A stretch of 34,664 nt of DNA from Deltaproteobacteria bacterium (GTDB taxonomy: Bacteria; Desulfobacterota; DSM-4660; Desulfatiglandales; Desulfatiglandaceae), in NCBI GenBank assembly GCA_003646995.1, contig QMLZ01000007.1, forward strand, positions 1 through 34,664, given 5' to 3'. Every line of letters begins with the position of its first letter. Position 1 is the stretch's first letter. Under the pieces are notes generated by a model. It was given only the letters and a program-made list of their open reading frames with translations, had not been told where the DNA came from and searched no databases. A program made the position numbers and the translations under genes. Shown one piece after another: positions 15,581 through 22,556 of the stretch.

Positions 15581-17785
15581 ATGAACAGGACAAGCAAAAA
15601 AGAACCATTCCGAGGGACAGCTGCATGGACTTTGGCCTTGTGTGTTTGGGCCTTTGTGCTAGGCCTATCAGGTTGTGCCGGTATGTACGGCCCGCAGACA
15701 AAAGGCTTTCCAGAGACGGGAAAACTGACCAAAGTGGATAGATCCAAGATTGCTGAGAAGGCATCTAAGGATACGGCGGTTTCCCGCGAGAGCCCAAAGA
15801 AGGTGGGCGTGGGGTCCATTAGCAAAGGACAGCAGCCAGGAGGAGAGACATCATTAACAAAACCACCCGAGTACGTTGGCCTGCCGAGCAGACCAATCAA
15901 GTTTTATCAAGAATCAACTCAGGTCACCGACCGCAGGGCCAAGGTAAGACCCAGGGGGGTAAGCAAAGAGCCGAAGGTACATGTTGAGCTCGCCTTCGAT
16001 AACGCAGACCTCTACGAAGTCCTGGACGCCACTCTCTACGAGCTGTTTAAAGTCAATTACATGATGGACCCGAGCCTTAGGGCGAAGGTAACTTTCCATG
16101 TCTCGGGCGATTACACCAAGTCCCAATTTATCAATATCCTGAACAACGTCCTACAGCTCAATAATCTGGCGGTTGTGCGGGGTCCGGGAAACATATATAA
16201 GGTTGTGCGTAGGACTGTTAGCGGAGCGGTAGCCAATGCTCCTTTGCAAACAGAAGACACAGGGAAAGCGGTAGGCGATATTACGAGGCTGATTAAGCTG
16301 AGGTATATTGCAGCCGGTTCCGCCGCAAAAAACGTAAAGCCCTTTCTTTCCAGTGGCGCCACGATCGTGCAGGACACGGTTAGCAATTCCCTGATTATAA
16401 CCGATACGCCAGATAACATCACCAAAGCAGCAAGCATTATTGGGGCACTGGACCAGCCCTATTTTTCAGATATTTCCTGGCAGTTGTTCAGGCTTAGAGA
16501 GGTGGAGGCGACTAGTGTAGTCGGCGACCTGGAAAAGATGCTGAAAGCCGGGGGATTGTTCAAGAGACCTGGTATCAATGAAGGCTCTTTTCAAATCCTG
16601 CCCATCAAGACGATGAATGCGATCTTGGTGGCCAGTAGATGGCCTTCCATCCTAACCCTTGTGGAACAATGGATACAGGCAATGGATCATGCCGACGAGT
16701 CTGGCACCAACGTTTATGTCTACTTTGTGCAAAACGGCAGCGCCGCAGAGCTCGCAGATCTTTTAGACCAGGTCTTTGGCGGTGCAACTCCAAAGAAGAA
16801 AGGGGAGAGGAAGATAATCGTCAAGCCCCAAGTAAAGGCCCAGGTGGAAAGAATATCCGCCGAGATTTCTGGCGAGGTGCAGATCATCCCCGATGAGACT
16901 AACAATGCAATCGTGATAAAGGCCAACAGCCGTGATTACATATTGATCAAGAAGGTTTTGAAAAAGCTGGATATTGTTCCTAGGCAAGTCCTGATCGATG
17001 TTTTGGTGGCTGAGGTGTCGCTGACAGGATCGCTGAAATACGGGATAGAGTGGTTTCTCCAGGGGTATAGGGCCAACTATACTATTCAAGGAACGCTGGA
17101 CAGCGGAGTTGGCAGACCCATCAATACCCCTTTGGGGACAGCGACTGATTTTACCTTGGCGATATATGACCCCTTCGACTTCCTAAGGGGGCTGATATCC
17201 GTTCTTGGCACTGAATCACACGTGAATATCCTATCATCTCCCAGTATCTTGGCCGTTGATAACAAGGAGGCGTCAATTGAAGTTGGCGAAGAAGTTCCCA
17301 TCGTTACGGGCCAAACCACCAGTGCGGTAAGCGGAACCACCATCACCAATACAATCCAATATCGATCCACAGGAATTATCTTGAAGGTCACCCCACACAT
17401 TAATTCAGGGGGCCTCGTAAAGATGGAGGTTTACCAAGAGGTAAGCGTGAAGGGCGAATTCAATACAGCCTTGTCCAGTTATAGTTTCTTGAACAGAAAA
17501 GCAACCACCACCCTGGTTGCTGAGGATGGGCAGACTATCGTTATAGGGGGATTGATGAAGTCCAATGAGTCAAGTTCCGAGGCTGGCATTCCATGGCTGA
17601 GGAAGATCCCCATCCTTGGGTACCTCTTTGGCGGGTACAAGAAAGAGGCGAAAAAAACTGAGTTGCTCATTCTGATCACTCCCCATGTGATAAAGAATCG
17701 CTCGGAAGCCGATGCTATAACAAAGGAATTTTCCGAAAAGGTTAAGGCCCTGAAAGAGCTTATTAAGATGCCCAAGTCTTTCTGA
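15581..17785 (+). CDS. gspD: Type II secretion secretin GspD (lipoprotein)
   Basis: A 734-residue outer-membrane secretin. The ATG at 15581 follows AGAGGAAGCGGGG; starting there gives a lipoprotein signal with lipobox LSGC and Cys32 as the lipidated residue, whereas the in-frame start at 15536 would spoil it. Domains follow as N0 (about 132-210), N1 (233-295), N2 (297-372), N3 (376-465) and the secretin barrel (468-706), with the gate region VPIVTGQTTSAVSG, the amphipathic VxVVxGQTIVIGGLMKSN-type motif and TELLILITPHVI. Position +2 is Ala, compatible with outer-membrane sorting. Lipidation suggests self-piloting; no GspS pilotin is seen here. Its first bases come 26 nt after the gspM stop, and it ends 16 bases before the GspC-like gene. 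Confidence 0.95.
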   Translation: MNRTSKKEPFRGTAAWTLALCVWAFVLGLSGCAGMYGPQTKGFPETGKLTKVDRSKIAEKASKDTAVSRESPKKVGVGSISKGQQPGGETSLTKPPEYVGLPSRPIKFYQESTQVTDRRAKVRPRGVSKEPKVHVELAFDNADLYEVLDATLYELFKVNYMMDPSLRAKVTFHVSGDYTKSQFINILNNVLQLNNLAVVRGPGNIYKVVRRTVSGAVANAPLQTEDTGKAVGDITRLIKLRYIAAGSAAKNVKPFLSSGATIVQDTVSNSLIITDTPDNITKAASIIGALDQPYFSDISWQLFRLREVEATSVVGDLEKMLKAGGLFKRPGINEGSFQILPIKTMNAILVASRWPSILTLVEQWIQAMDHADESGTNVYVYFVQNGSAAELADLLDQVFGGATPKKKGERKIIVKPQVKAQVERISAEISGEVQIIPDETNNAIVIKANSRDYILIKKVLKKLDIVPRQVLIDVLVAEVSLTGSLKYGIEWFLQGYRANYTIQGTLDSGVGRPINTPLGTATDFTLAIYDPFDFLRGLISVLGTESHVNILSSPSILAVDNKEASIEVGEEVPIVTGQTTSAVSGTTITNTIQYRSTGIILKVTPHINSGGLVKMEVYQEVSVKGEFNTALSSYSFLNRKATTTLVAEDGQTIVIGGLMKSNESSSEAGIPWLRKIPILGYLFGGYKKEAKKTELLILITPHVIKNRSEADAITKEFSEKVKALKELIKMPKSF

Positions 17786-17801
17786 GGAAGGGGGGAAAGC
17801 G

Positions 17802-18362
17802 GTGAAACCCAAAACTTTACTTGCCCAGACGGTAGCATCTATTTTTATCCTGCTTTTCCCTTCTTACGGTGTGGCACAAGGGCCGCCCATGGTTGAAAAA
17901 CATATCTTCTCTCCGAGGACCGAAGTCACTGGAAGATACGGGAAAAGGGAGTCATCCAAGACCAACAAGTGGGAGAGGTCCCTTGTATTTACCGGAATAA
18001 TAATCTCGCCCCGAGGAAAACTTGCACTAATCAAGGAAAAAGACAGGAGTAAGGAGAAATCGCAACTCTATAAAGAAGGGGAAGAAGTCAACGGGATGAT
18101 AATAAAGGAAATTGGCCCAAATTACATTATCCTTTCAGGAGAAGGGAAGGATGTGCGGTTATCCCTGTACAAGGCTGAAAAGAAACGCCCACGGCCACCC
18201 TCCGACCGCCGTATCAGCGAGGGATCTTCACGAAGGCGCAGCACCCTAAAGCGGGGAATACCTCCTTCCGCGCGTCAGAAAAAACGTGTAAACAAGCCTA
18301 TCCTTCGAAAAGGCACGGTCATACGAAATGGAAAGAAAGGCAGCCACCCTGTGGGCAACTAG
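17802..18362 (+). CDS. GspC/PilP-like periplasmic connector of the type II system
   Basis: A 186-residue exported protein beginning with GTG after a GGAAGGGGGGAAAG ribosome site. It has a signal peptide (about 1-25, cleavage after GVA) or possibly a short anchor, followed by a small beta domain (about 58-125) with GIIISPRGKLALIKE, a polar YKEGEEVNGMIIKEI segment and YIILSGEGKDVRLSLY. This is the pattern of the homology region of GspC and of PilP, which link the inner-membrane platform to the secretin N0 domain. The C-terminal 60 residues are very basic and Ser/Arg/Lys-rich. It differs from canonical GspC in lacking a cytoplasmic N-terminus and PDZ domain. It is the last gene of the operon, directly after gspD. 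The assignment is by fold pattern and position, not by strong identity. Confidence 0.68.
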   Translation: MKPKTLLAQTVASIFILLFPSYGVAQGPPMVEKHIFSPRTEVTGRYGKRESSKTNKWERSLVFTGIIISPRGKLALIKEKDRSKEKSQLYKEGEEVNGMIIKEIGPNYIILSGEGKDVRLSLYKAEKKRPRPPSDRRISEGSSRRRSTLKRGIPPSARQKKRVNKPILRKGTVIRNGKKGSHPVGN

Positions 18363-18380
18363 CACCCCCTGAGAGGGAGC

Positions 18381-20051
18381 TTACTTGCACTTACCAAGCC
18401 TTTGGCCTTTTACCTTGTAGGTGACCTTATCACCATCATCAATCGCTACTGTGTACTCTCCTTTAACACTGTCCCCACTATAAGTAACCTTGCCGCGGTA
18501 GTGGGATTTTTGCTCTCCTATCTGGCACGTAAACTCAAAGACTACGTCTGATCCCTTAATTTTACTGTCCTTGATCTTACAAACCGGGGCCTCTAACACC
18601 CTTAGAGGGATCACATTTTTCTCGCTAATGCACATTTCCCAATTGTCAGCCGGTACAGGACTTGGGAGGCCGGGCATGACGACAAACCGCTGAATTTTCC
18701 AGAGGCCTAATTTTATGGGGCCAGATGCAGGGCTTGGTTTAGATTGAGTCTTGGTCCGTGCTGCTGCAGGTGCTTTTTGCTTAGGCGCTATTGCCGGGGC
18801 ACCAGCCGTGGCCTCTTCTATTCTTACCTCCACCTTGCCCAATTTTACTTCTACAAAACAGCTGATGCCTTTACCAAGTTCAAAAACATTCCATGACCGA
18901 GAGGCTCCGTCTTTGAGATGAAATTTTTCCTCAAGCACTGCCTTGCTGCCCCTGTAAAAAGATATGTCTCCGAACGAGCTTACTTTATCCCCTGCGTAGT
19001 CCTTGATGATAACCCTTGGCCTCTTTGCTTTAGCAAAGCTGAAGGAGCTCAACATCTTGGTTGTACGTGCCTTTATTGTCACTGCTTCAATAATATTTGA
19101 AAGTTCGCTCTGGGCCTTGATCCTGGGTGAACGTTTTAAGACCCTGATTACAATTTCGTCGGTGCCTGCTGGCAGCTCTTTGAATCTAGCTGTTGTAAAC
19201 CCCCCATACTCTCCCAGGTTTTTTATCTTCTTGCCTTTTTTAAAAGCGAAGTATTCAATATGGGCCCACTGATCCCTACTAGGGCCGGGGCTTTCCATTT
19301 TGAAAGTAATAGTATGGCCTTTTGGGACCTCTACTCTGACAATATCCCCTTCCTGTAAGACCTTCTCAAAGGGAAGGGTGAGAACAGGGGCGTTTTTTAT
19401 CTTCTTTAGCCATGCAGGCTTTGTCTTTGGTCTCTTGGACGCCTCTATGTCTGATGGTTTTATTTCCTTGTAGCCGACTGGTATCTGGAATAGGGAAGGA
19501 TCCAGTTGCTTTTCTTCGATGTTTCTCAGCTCCACCTTAGCAAGCTCTTTTTCCTTGTGGTAAGTAATAATTTTAATCGGGAAATCAAATCTTGCGGCTA
19601 CCCATGCTATGGAGACCTTTTCCGGGCCAGCAGCGCCTTCAATGGTGTAAACTTCTTTGATACATTTAAAGTTGCCAAGCTTTTCCTCGGATTTTGAAGC
19701 AAGCTTGTAGAATTTTTTACTCGCATAAAAATGCGCCTCAAACAGATTGTTTTTCATAAGCACAGCCATTTGCTTGGGAGCGCGCATGTATCCTTTTTCG
19801 CTGGGTATGACCATGGTCATGAACGGGTCTTTTCTTTTTATCAGCATATAAACTGGGACACCATTCTGCACAGTATCAAATCTGTAAACCGAATCCTTGA
19901 AGTAAAAGGGGCTGACTGTCTTTTTCCCTTTCATTTCCATGACCATCTGCGCAACAAAAGAGGCTGCCAATGCGGAGCAGATATTGGACATAGAAAACAG
20001 CAGGGCAATTCCCAATAATACGCCCAATGTTCTAAACTTGTTCTTGCCCAT
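18381..20051 (-). CDS. Exported DUF4412-like / DUF3617-like fusion protein
   Basis: A 556-residue exported protein. The ATG at 20051 follows GGAGGAAAAG; the in-frame ATG at 20063 would sit on that ribosome site. A signal peptide spans about residues 1-30, with ALA before the predicted cut. The first 200 residues resemble DUF4412/LolA-like beta proteins (ASFVAQMVMEMKGKKT, then a segment reading RMxxP-like parts such as MTMVIPSEKGYM, and SLFQIPVGYKEI). A middle region of about 210 residues looks like two beta-rich domains I cannot name. An Ala/Pro/Lys-rich linker leads to a C-terminal DUF3617-like domain (GLWKIQRFVVMPGLP ... YKVKGQRLGKC). Four C-terminal cysteines are spaced as in that family. 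It converges on the secretion operon with 18 bases between stops. Function is unknown; being exported, it could be a secretion substrate or an envelope protein. Confidence 0.72.
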   Translation of the reverse strand: MGKNKFRTLGVLLGIALLFSMSNICSALAASFVAQMVMEMKGKKTVSPFYFKDSVYRFDTVQNGVPVYMLIKRKDPFMTMVIPSEKGYMRAPKQMAVLMKNNLFEAHFYASKKFYKLASKSEEKLGNFKCIKEVYTIEGAAGPEKVSIAWVAARFDFPIKIITYHKEKELAKVELRNIEEKQLDPSLFQIPVGYKEIKPSDIEASKRPKTKPAWLKKIKNAPVLTLPFEKVLQEGDIVRVEVPKGHTITFKMESPGPSRDQWAHIEYFAFKKGKKIKNLGEYGGFTTARFKELPAGTDEIVIRVLKRSPRIKAQSELSNIIEAVTIKARTTKMLSSFSFAKAKRPRVIIKDYAGDKVSSFGDISFYRGSKAVLEEKFHLKDGASRSWNVFELGKGISCFVEVKLGKVEVRIEEATAGAPAIAPKQKAPAAARTKTQSKPSPASGPIKLGLWKIQRFVVMPGLPSPVPADNWEMCISEKNVIPLRVLEAPVCKIKDSKIKGSDVVFEFTCQIGEQKSHYRGKVTYSGDSVKGEYTVAIDDGDKVTYKVKGQRLGKCK

Positions 20052-20347
20052 CTTTTCCTCCATTCTTGTGTGAATCGGGGGTTAGGACTGGACACTGTTG
20101 AGCGCAGCTTCTTTATTCGTTGAAATGTACGGTTTAAAAATGCCCTTGCCCTTTGAAAGCACAAAGATCCGCCTGTGTCTTGTTTAGTTATCTATGGATT
20201 CTCATTTAGAACAAGTGTTGCTTGAATTCAAACAAGTTAACGGGACGGAGCCGTGGGTTTCTATTTGTTTATTCGCTTATCTTTTCGGGTAGGGAAGTAC
20301 ACCAATGAGTCCGAGTGCACTCAACAAAGCAAACAACGAGCCTCAGC
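20052..20347. other. Non-coding stretch upstream of the DUF4412/DUF3617 gene
   Basis: About 296 bases without a convincing gene on either strand. It contains the GGAGG site of the downstream gene at its 20052-20064 end, a 10-bp palindrome TTGAATTCAA near 20222-20231, and a weak minus-strand promoter candidate around that palindrome. I compared the GC-rich run near 20240-20260 with the GEMM riboswitch pattern and it does not fit. No other known RNA is recognised. Confidence 0.4.
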
Positions 20348-20812
20348 CTATTTTTTGGCAAACTCTCTTTCTATTTGTTTCATCCAATCCGCTATTCTTG
20401 TGTTTCTGACAAAGTAGTAATACGGACTATAGGGATTAATGTCAAGTACCGGGCTACCATCTATTGCCTCAAATCCTTTGACCATTAGAGTGTTACCCTT
20501 TCGTTCGACAAGCTGGACAGCGGTTACAAGGATAGGGTTGGGTCTCACGGGGCTGCATGTAGCGAAAATTCCTAGCAGGGGGAAGTCTTTTCGTCCCATG
20601 GGATGAACTTTTACCAGATTGCGGGTTTCTTTATCCGCCATATGCGCCCAGTATAGCACAAGCACATGGGAGAATTCTTCAATACCGTCCAGGATGCCTT
20701 CGTACTGGTCCTCGATTATTATTTCAGATATGAGGTTCCTTATCCTGCGCTCCCTTTCTCTGGCAGCTTCATCGATTTGATCTAAACATAGATCGTCTGA
20801 ATCTCCCGTCAA
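20348..20812 (-). CDS. TrmO/TsaA-family tRNA t6A37 methyltransferase-like protein, N-terminally short
   Basis: A 154-residue protein matching the core of the TrmO (TsaA/YaeB) family, SAM-dependent enzymes that methylate t6A37 of tRNA. The family segments DGIEEFSHVLVLYWAH, the GIFATCSPVRPNPI signature (81-94), and GSPVLDINPYSPYY are clear. Two oddities stand out: the usual first strand (PIGxxRSP-type) is absent, replaced by an acidic MTGDSDDLCLDQIDEA start, and the signature has Cys86 where Arg is typical (TRSPxRPNPI). I searched the 120 bases upstream in all three minus-strand frames and found no missing N-terminus. The TTG start is supported by AGGAG six bases upstream, 11 bases after the preceding small reading frame. 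It may be a divergent enzyme or a decaying one. Confidence 0.72.
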   Translation of the reverse strand: MTGDSDDLCLDQIDEAARERERRIRNLISEIIIEDQYEGILDGIEEFSHVLVLYWAHMADKETRNLVKVHPMGRKDFPLLGIFATCSPVRPNPILVTAVQLVERKGNTLMVKGFEAIDGSPVLDINPYSPYYYFVRNTRIADWMKQIEREFAKK

Positions 20813-20823
20813 GCTGGGCTCCT

Positions 20824-21132
20824 TTAATATCTCCGCGCAACGGCCTTCAAGAACATTGCGGCGCTGTCCTGGAGCTGTGCCTCGTATTTGTCCACTGTAA
20901 AGGAAAGATAGGTATGCGCAACCATGGTGGGAAGTGCTAGCACAGATCGTTCGTTTTTATTACTATCTGTTTAGAGTTTGACGAGGGGTCCTTTTTCATC
21001 TAGGTGTGCGATCTGGTCGACTTTACCGTCCTTGTCAGTGTCGACTTTGACAAGTTTGGTTTTTGCATGTCCCGACTTAGGTATTATTAGAGCCAACATA
21101 CATACGAAGAGCACCAAGAATAGTTTGTTCAT
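20824..21132 (-). pseudogene. Possible nonsense-interrupted gene: calcium-loop exported protein plus in-frame continuation
   Basis: After the TAA at 20971-20973 the same frame continues for 48 codons to a second TAA at 20824. The first codons after the stop read TDSNKNE, resembling a second D-x-D/N-x-N loop at the spacing expected after LVKL, and the tail reads TVDKYEAQLQDSAAMFLKAVARRY. One base change (GAA, CAA or AAA to TAA) would explain the break and give a 102-residue protein. An ATG inside the second half (20925) could alternatively start a separate 33-residue peptide. This is inferred from frame continuity and repeat spacing only. Confidence 0.38.
20971..21132 (-). CDS. Small exported protein with a calcium-loop motif
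   Basis: A 53-residue reading frame. It starts MNKLFLVLFVCMLALIIPKSGHA, a clear signal peptide with cleavage expected after GHA, and continues with a mature peptide of 30 residues containing DTDKDGKVDQI, which fits the DxDxDG calcium-binding loop of EF-hand/dockerin-like repeats, followed by LDEKGPLVKL. Such loops usually occur in tandem, and the frame stays open past this stop. No convincing ribosome site is seen before the ATG. It lies between a tRNA terminator and the TrmO-like gene. It may be a complete micro-protein or the front part of a broken gene (see the overlapping pseudogene entry). Confidence 0.5.
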   Translation of the reverse strand: MNKLFLVLFVCMLALIIPKSGHAKTKLVKVDTDKDGKVDQIAHLDEKGPLVKL

Positions 21133-21165
21133 CTGGTTGCAAGTCACCAACGAACCCAGCTCCCA

Positions 21166-21215
21166 ATAAAAAAACCACGAGTAGGCCTGGACTTCTGTCC
21201 AGTTCGCCTTCGTGG
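21166..21215 (-). terminator. Intrinsic terminator downstream of the tRNA pair
   Basis: On the minus strand, CCACGA...TCGTGG encloses an inner hairpin CTGGAC-AGAA-GTCCAG and is followed by seven T residues. It lies about 35 bases after the 3' end of tRNA-Glu and would end the tRNA transcript. Confidence 0.8.
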
Positions 21216-21248
21216 CGCAATCCCCGGATAGTTTGTGCTAAGGTTTGG

Positions 21249-21324
21249 TGGTGGTCCCAACGGGACTCGAACCCGTGTCTTCGGCGTGAGAGGCCGATAT
21301 CCTAGACCGCTAGACGATGGGACC
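21249..21324 (-). tRNA. tRNA-Glu (anticodon CUC)
   Basis: A 76-base cloverleaf including encoded CCA. The acceptor stem pairs GGTCCCA with TGGGACC, followed by discriminator A. The anticodon loop is CTCTCAC within the CGGC/GCCG stem, giving CUC, which reads GAG. The T arm contains GGGTTCGAGTCCC. It is the second gene of a tRNA pair, 14 bases after tRNA-Gln. Confidence 0.96.
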
Positions 21325-21338
21325 ACGCCAAAGAAAAA

Positions 21339-21412
21339 TGGCTGGGGGACTAGGATTCGAACCTAGGTTAACGGGGCCAGAACCCGTCGTCCTGCCGCTG
21401 GACGATCCCCCA
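21339..21412 (-). tRNA. tRNA-Gln (anticodon CUG)
   Basis: A 74-base cloverleaf including encoded CCA. The acceptor stem pairs TGGGGGA with TCCCCCA, followed by discriminator G; the leading U1-A72 pair is typical for tRNA-Gln. The anticodon loop is TTCTGGC within ACGGG/CCCGT, giving CUG, which reads CAG. The T arm contains TAGGTTCGAATCCTA. Confidence 0.96.
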
Positions 21413-21428
21413 GCACCCATCTCTTTAA

Positions 21429-21457
21429 TATTTTGAGTAAAATCGGGGAAAAGTCAA
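21429..21457 (-). promoter_or_regulatory. Promoter of the tRNA-Gln/tRNA-Glu pair
   Basis: On the minus strand, TTGACT (21457-21452) and AAAATA (21434-21429) are separated by 17 bases, with a likely start near 21422, ten bases before the 5' end of tRNA-Gln. Confidence 0.6.
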
Positions 21458-21512
21458 GAGAAAACAAGAAGGAAAGAGCAGTTTTGCGGGCAGGACAATG
21501 CAGGGCAAGTGG

Positions 21513-22499
21513 TTAGCCAACTCTAATGCATCGGACAAAGTGACAATCTGAAGCCCGGCGTAAATCGATTTCCTGTTCACGGCACTGTTTTGCAACCAAG
21601 GGACATCTGCCCTGGAATTTGCAGCCGGGTGGCGGATTGATGGGGCTTGGAACATCCCCGGAAAGGGCCTTGAGATCCAGTTTCTGGCCTGGCCTTGGAG
21701 CCGCGTCGAAAAGGGCCCTGGTATAGGGATGGAGGGGGTTGGCAAAAAGGGAGTCAGCTTTAGCGTATTCCATGATTTGGCCGAGGTACATCACGGCTAC
21801 CCAGTCGCTTATGTATCCTACGACATTTAGATCATGAGAGATAAACATATAGGTCAGGTTTAGGTTTTCTTGAAGGTCTTTCAGCAGATTAAGGATTTGT
21901 GCTTGAATTGAAACATCAAGGGCTGATACTGGCTCATCGCACAAGATGAGGGATGGGCCCACGCTCAGGGCCCTTGCTATCCCAACCCTTTGCCGCTGGC
22001 CCCCGCTGAATTCATGTGGATAGCGGTCCGCTACTTCGGGGCTGAGGCCTGTCATCTTCAACAGCTCTGCAAGCCTTTCCTTTCTTTCGGCTCGGCTCCC
22101 CACTCCCGCTACTCGGAGCCCCTCTTCGACCGTCTGTCCCACGGTCATCCTTGGGTTCAAAGACCCAAAAGGGTCTTGAAAAACGATTTGAATTTCCTTG
22201 CGCAAGGGCTTTAGCTCTTTTTCTGACAGCGGCGCTATGTCCCTGCCTTTGTAGATAATCTGGCCCGTGTCAGGAACTATGAGCCTTAGGATCAGCCTGG
22301 CTACGGTGGACTTCCCACAGCCACTTTCCCCCACAAGGCCCAGGGTTTTCCCTTCCTCTATTTCAAGGTCAATATTATCCACGGCCTTTACCCAGGCCTT
22401 GGTTCTCTGCAGGAAACCCCTGCGAACCGGGAAGTATTTCTTGAGTCCTCGGATTTGGAGTAGAGGATGCTGCTGAATGCTTTTAGAGGATTCCAACAT
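21513..22499 (-). CDS. Oligopeptide/dipeptide ABC transporter ATP-binding protein (OppF/DppF type)
   Basis: A 328-residue ABC ATPase of the peptide importer. Walker A is GESGCGKST, the signature is [15 protein letters not shown], and Walker B is LILCDEPVSALD, followed by the switch histidine in FISHDL. The C-terminal oligopeptide/dipeptide extension with GCKFQGRCPL and later cysteines matches this family, in which some members bind an iron-sulfur cluster. It is the last of five genes read binding protein, B, C, D, F. A 57-base gap separates it from the D gene, unlike the overlapping upstream junctions. The substrate is not readable from the ATPase. Confidence 0.93.
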   Translation of the reverse strand: MLESSKSIQQHPLLQIRGLKKYFPVRRGFLQRTKAWVKAVDNIDLEIEEGKTLGLVGESGCGKSTVARLILRLIVPDTGQIIYKGRDIAPLSEKELKPLRKEIQIVFQDPFGSLNPRMTVGQTVEEGLRVAGVGSRAERKERLAELLKMTGLSPEVADRYPHEFSGGQRQRVGIARALSVGPSLILCDEPVSALDVSIQAQILNLLKDLQENLNLTYMFISHDLNVVGYISDWVAVMYLGQIMEYAKADSLFANPLHPYTRALFDAAPRPGQKLDLKALSGDVPSPINPPPGCKFQGRCPLVAKQCREQEIDLRRASDCHFVRCIRVG

Positions 22500-22556
22500 T
22501 TCGCGTTACCTGTTTCCTTGCCCAAAGTAACTCTTGCAAAACCGCAAACCATGCGC

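Noticed and set aside
8047..18362. Type IV pilus operon instead of type II secretion
   Set aside because: GspG-specific C-terminus, GspK alpha domain, and the G-E-F-H-I-J-K order are diagnostic for type II secretion, and no PilT or PilB/PilC-style genes are present.
18355..18385. Terminator between the secretion operon and the convergent exported-protein gene
   Set aside because: AGC.CCC and GGGAGCT pair imperfectly and there is no T run.
20230..20270. Possible cyclic-di-GMP (GEMM) riboswitch
   Set aside because: The GC-rich patch has GGGACGGAGCC-like wording but lacks the GCAAA-type conserved elements and the paired helices.
20978..21169. 63-residue plus-strand reading frame
   Set aside because: It is antisense to the small exported protein, which has a proper signal peptide and calcium loop, and it has no recognisable features.
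21144..21326. 60-residue minus-strand reading frame across the tRNA-Glu gene
   Set aside because: It overlaps the complete tRNA-Glu and the terminator; the peptide is simply translated tRNA.
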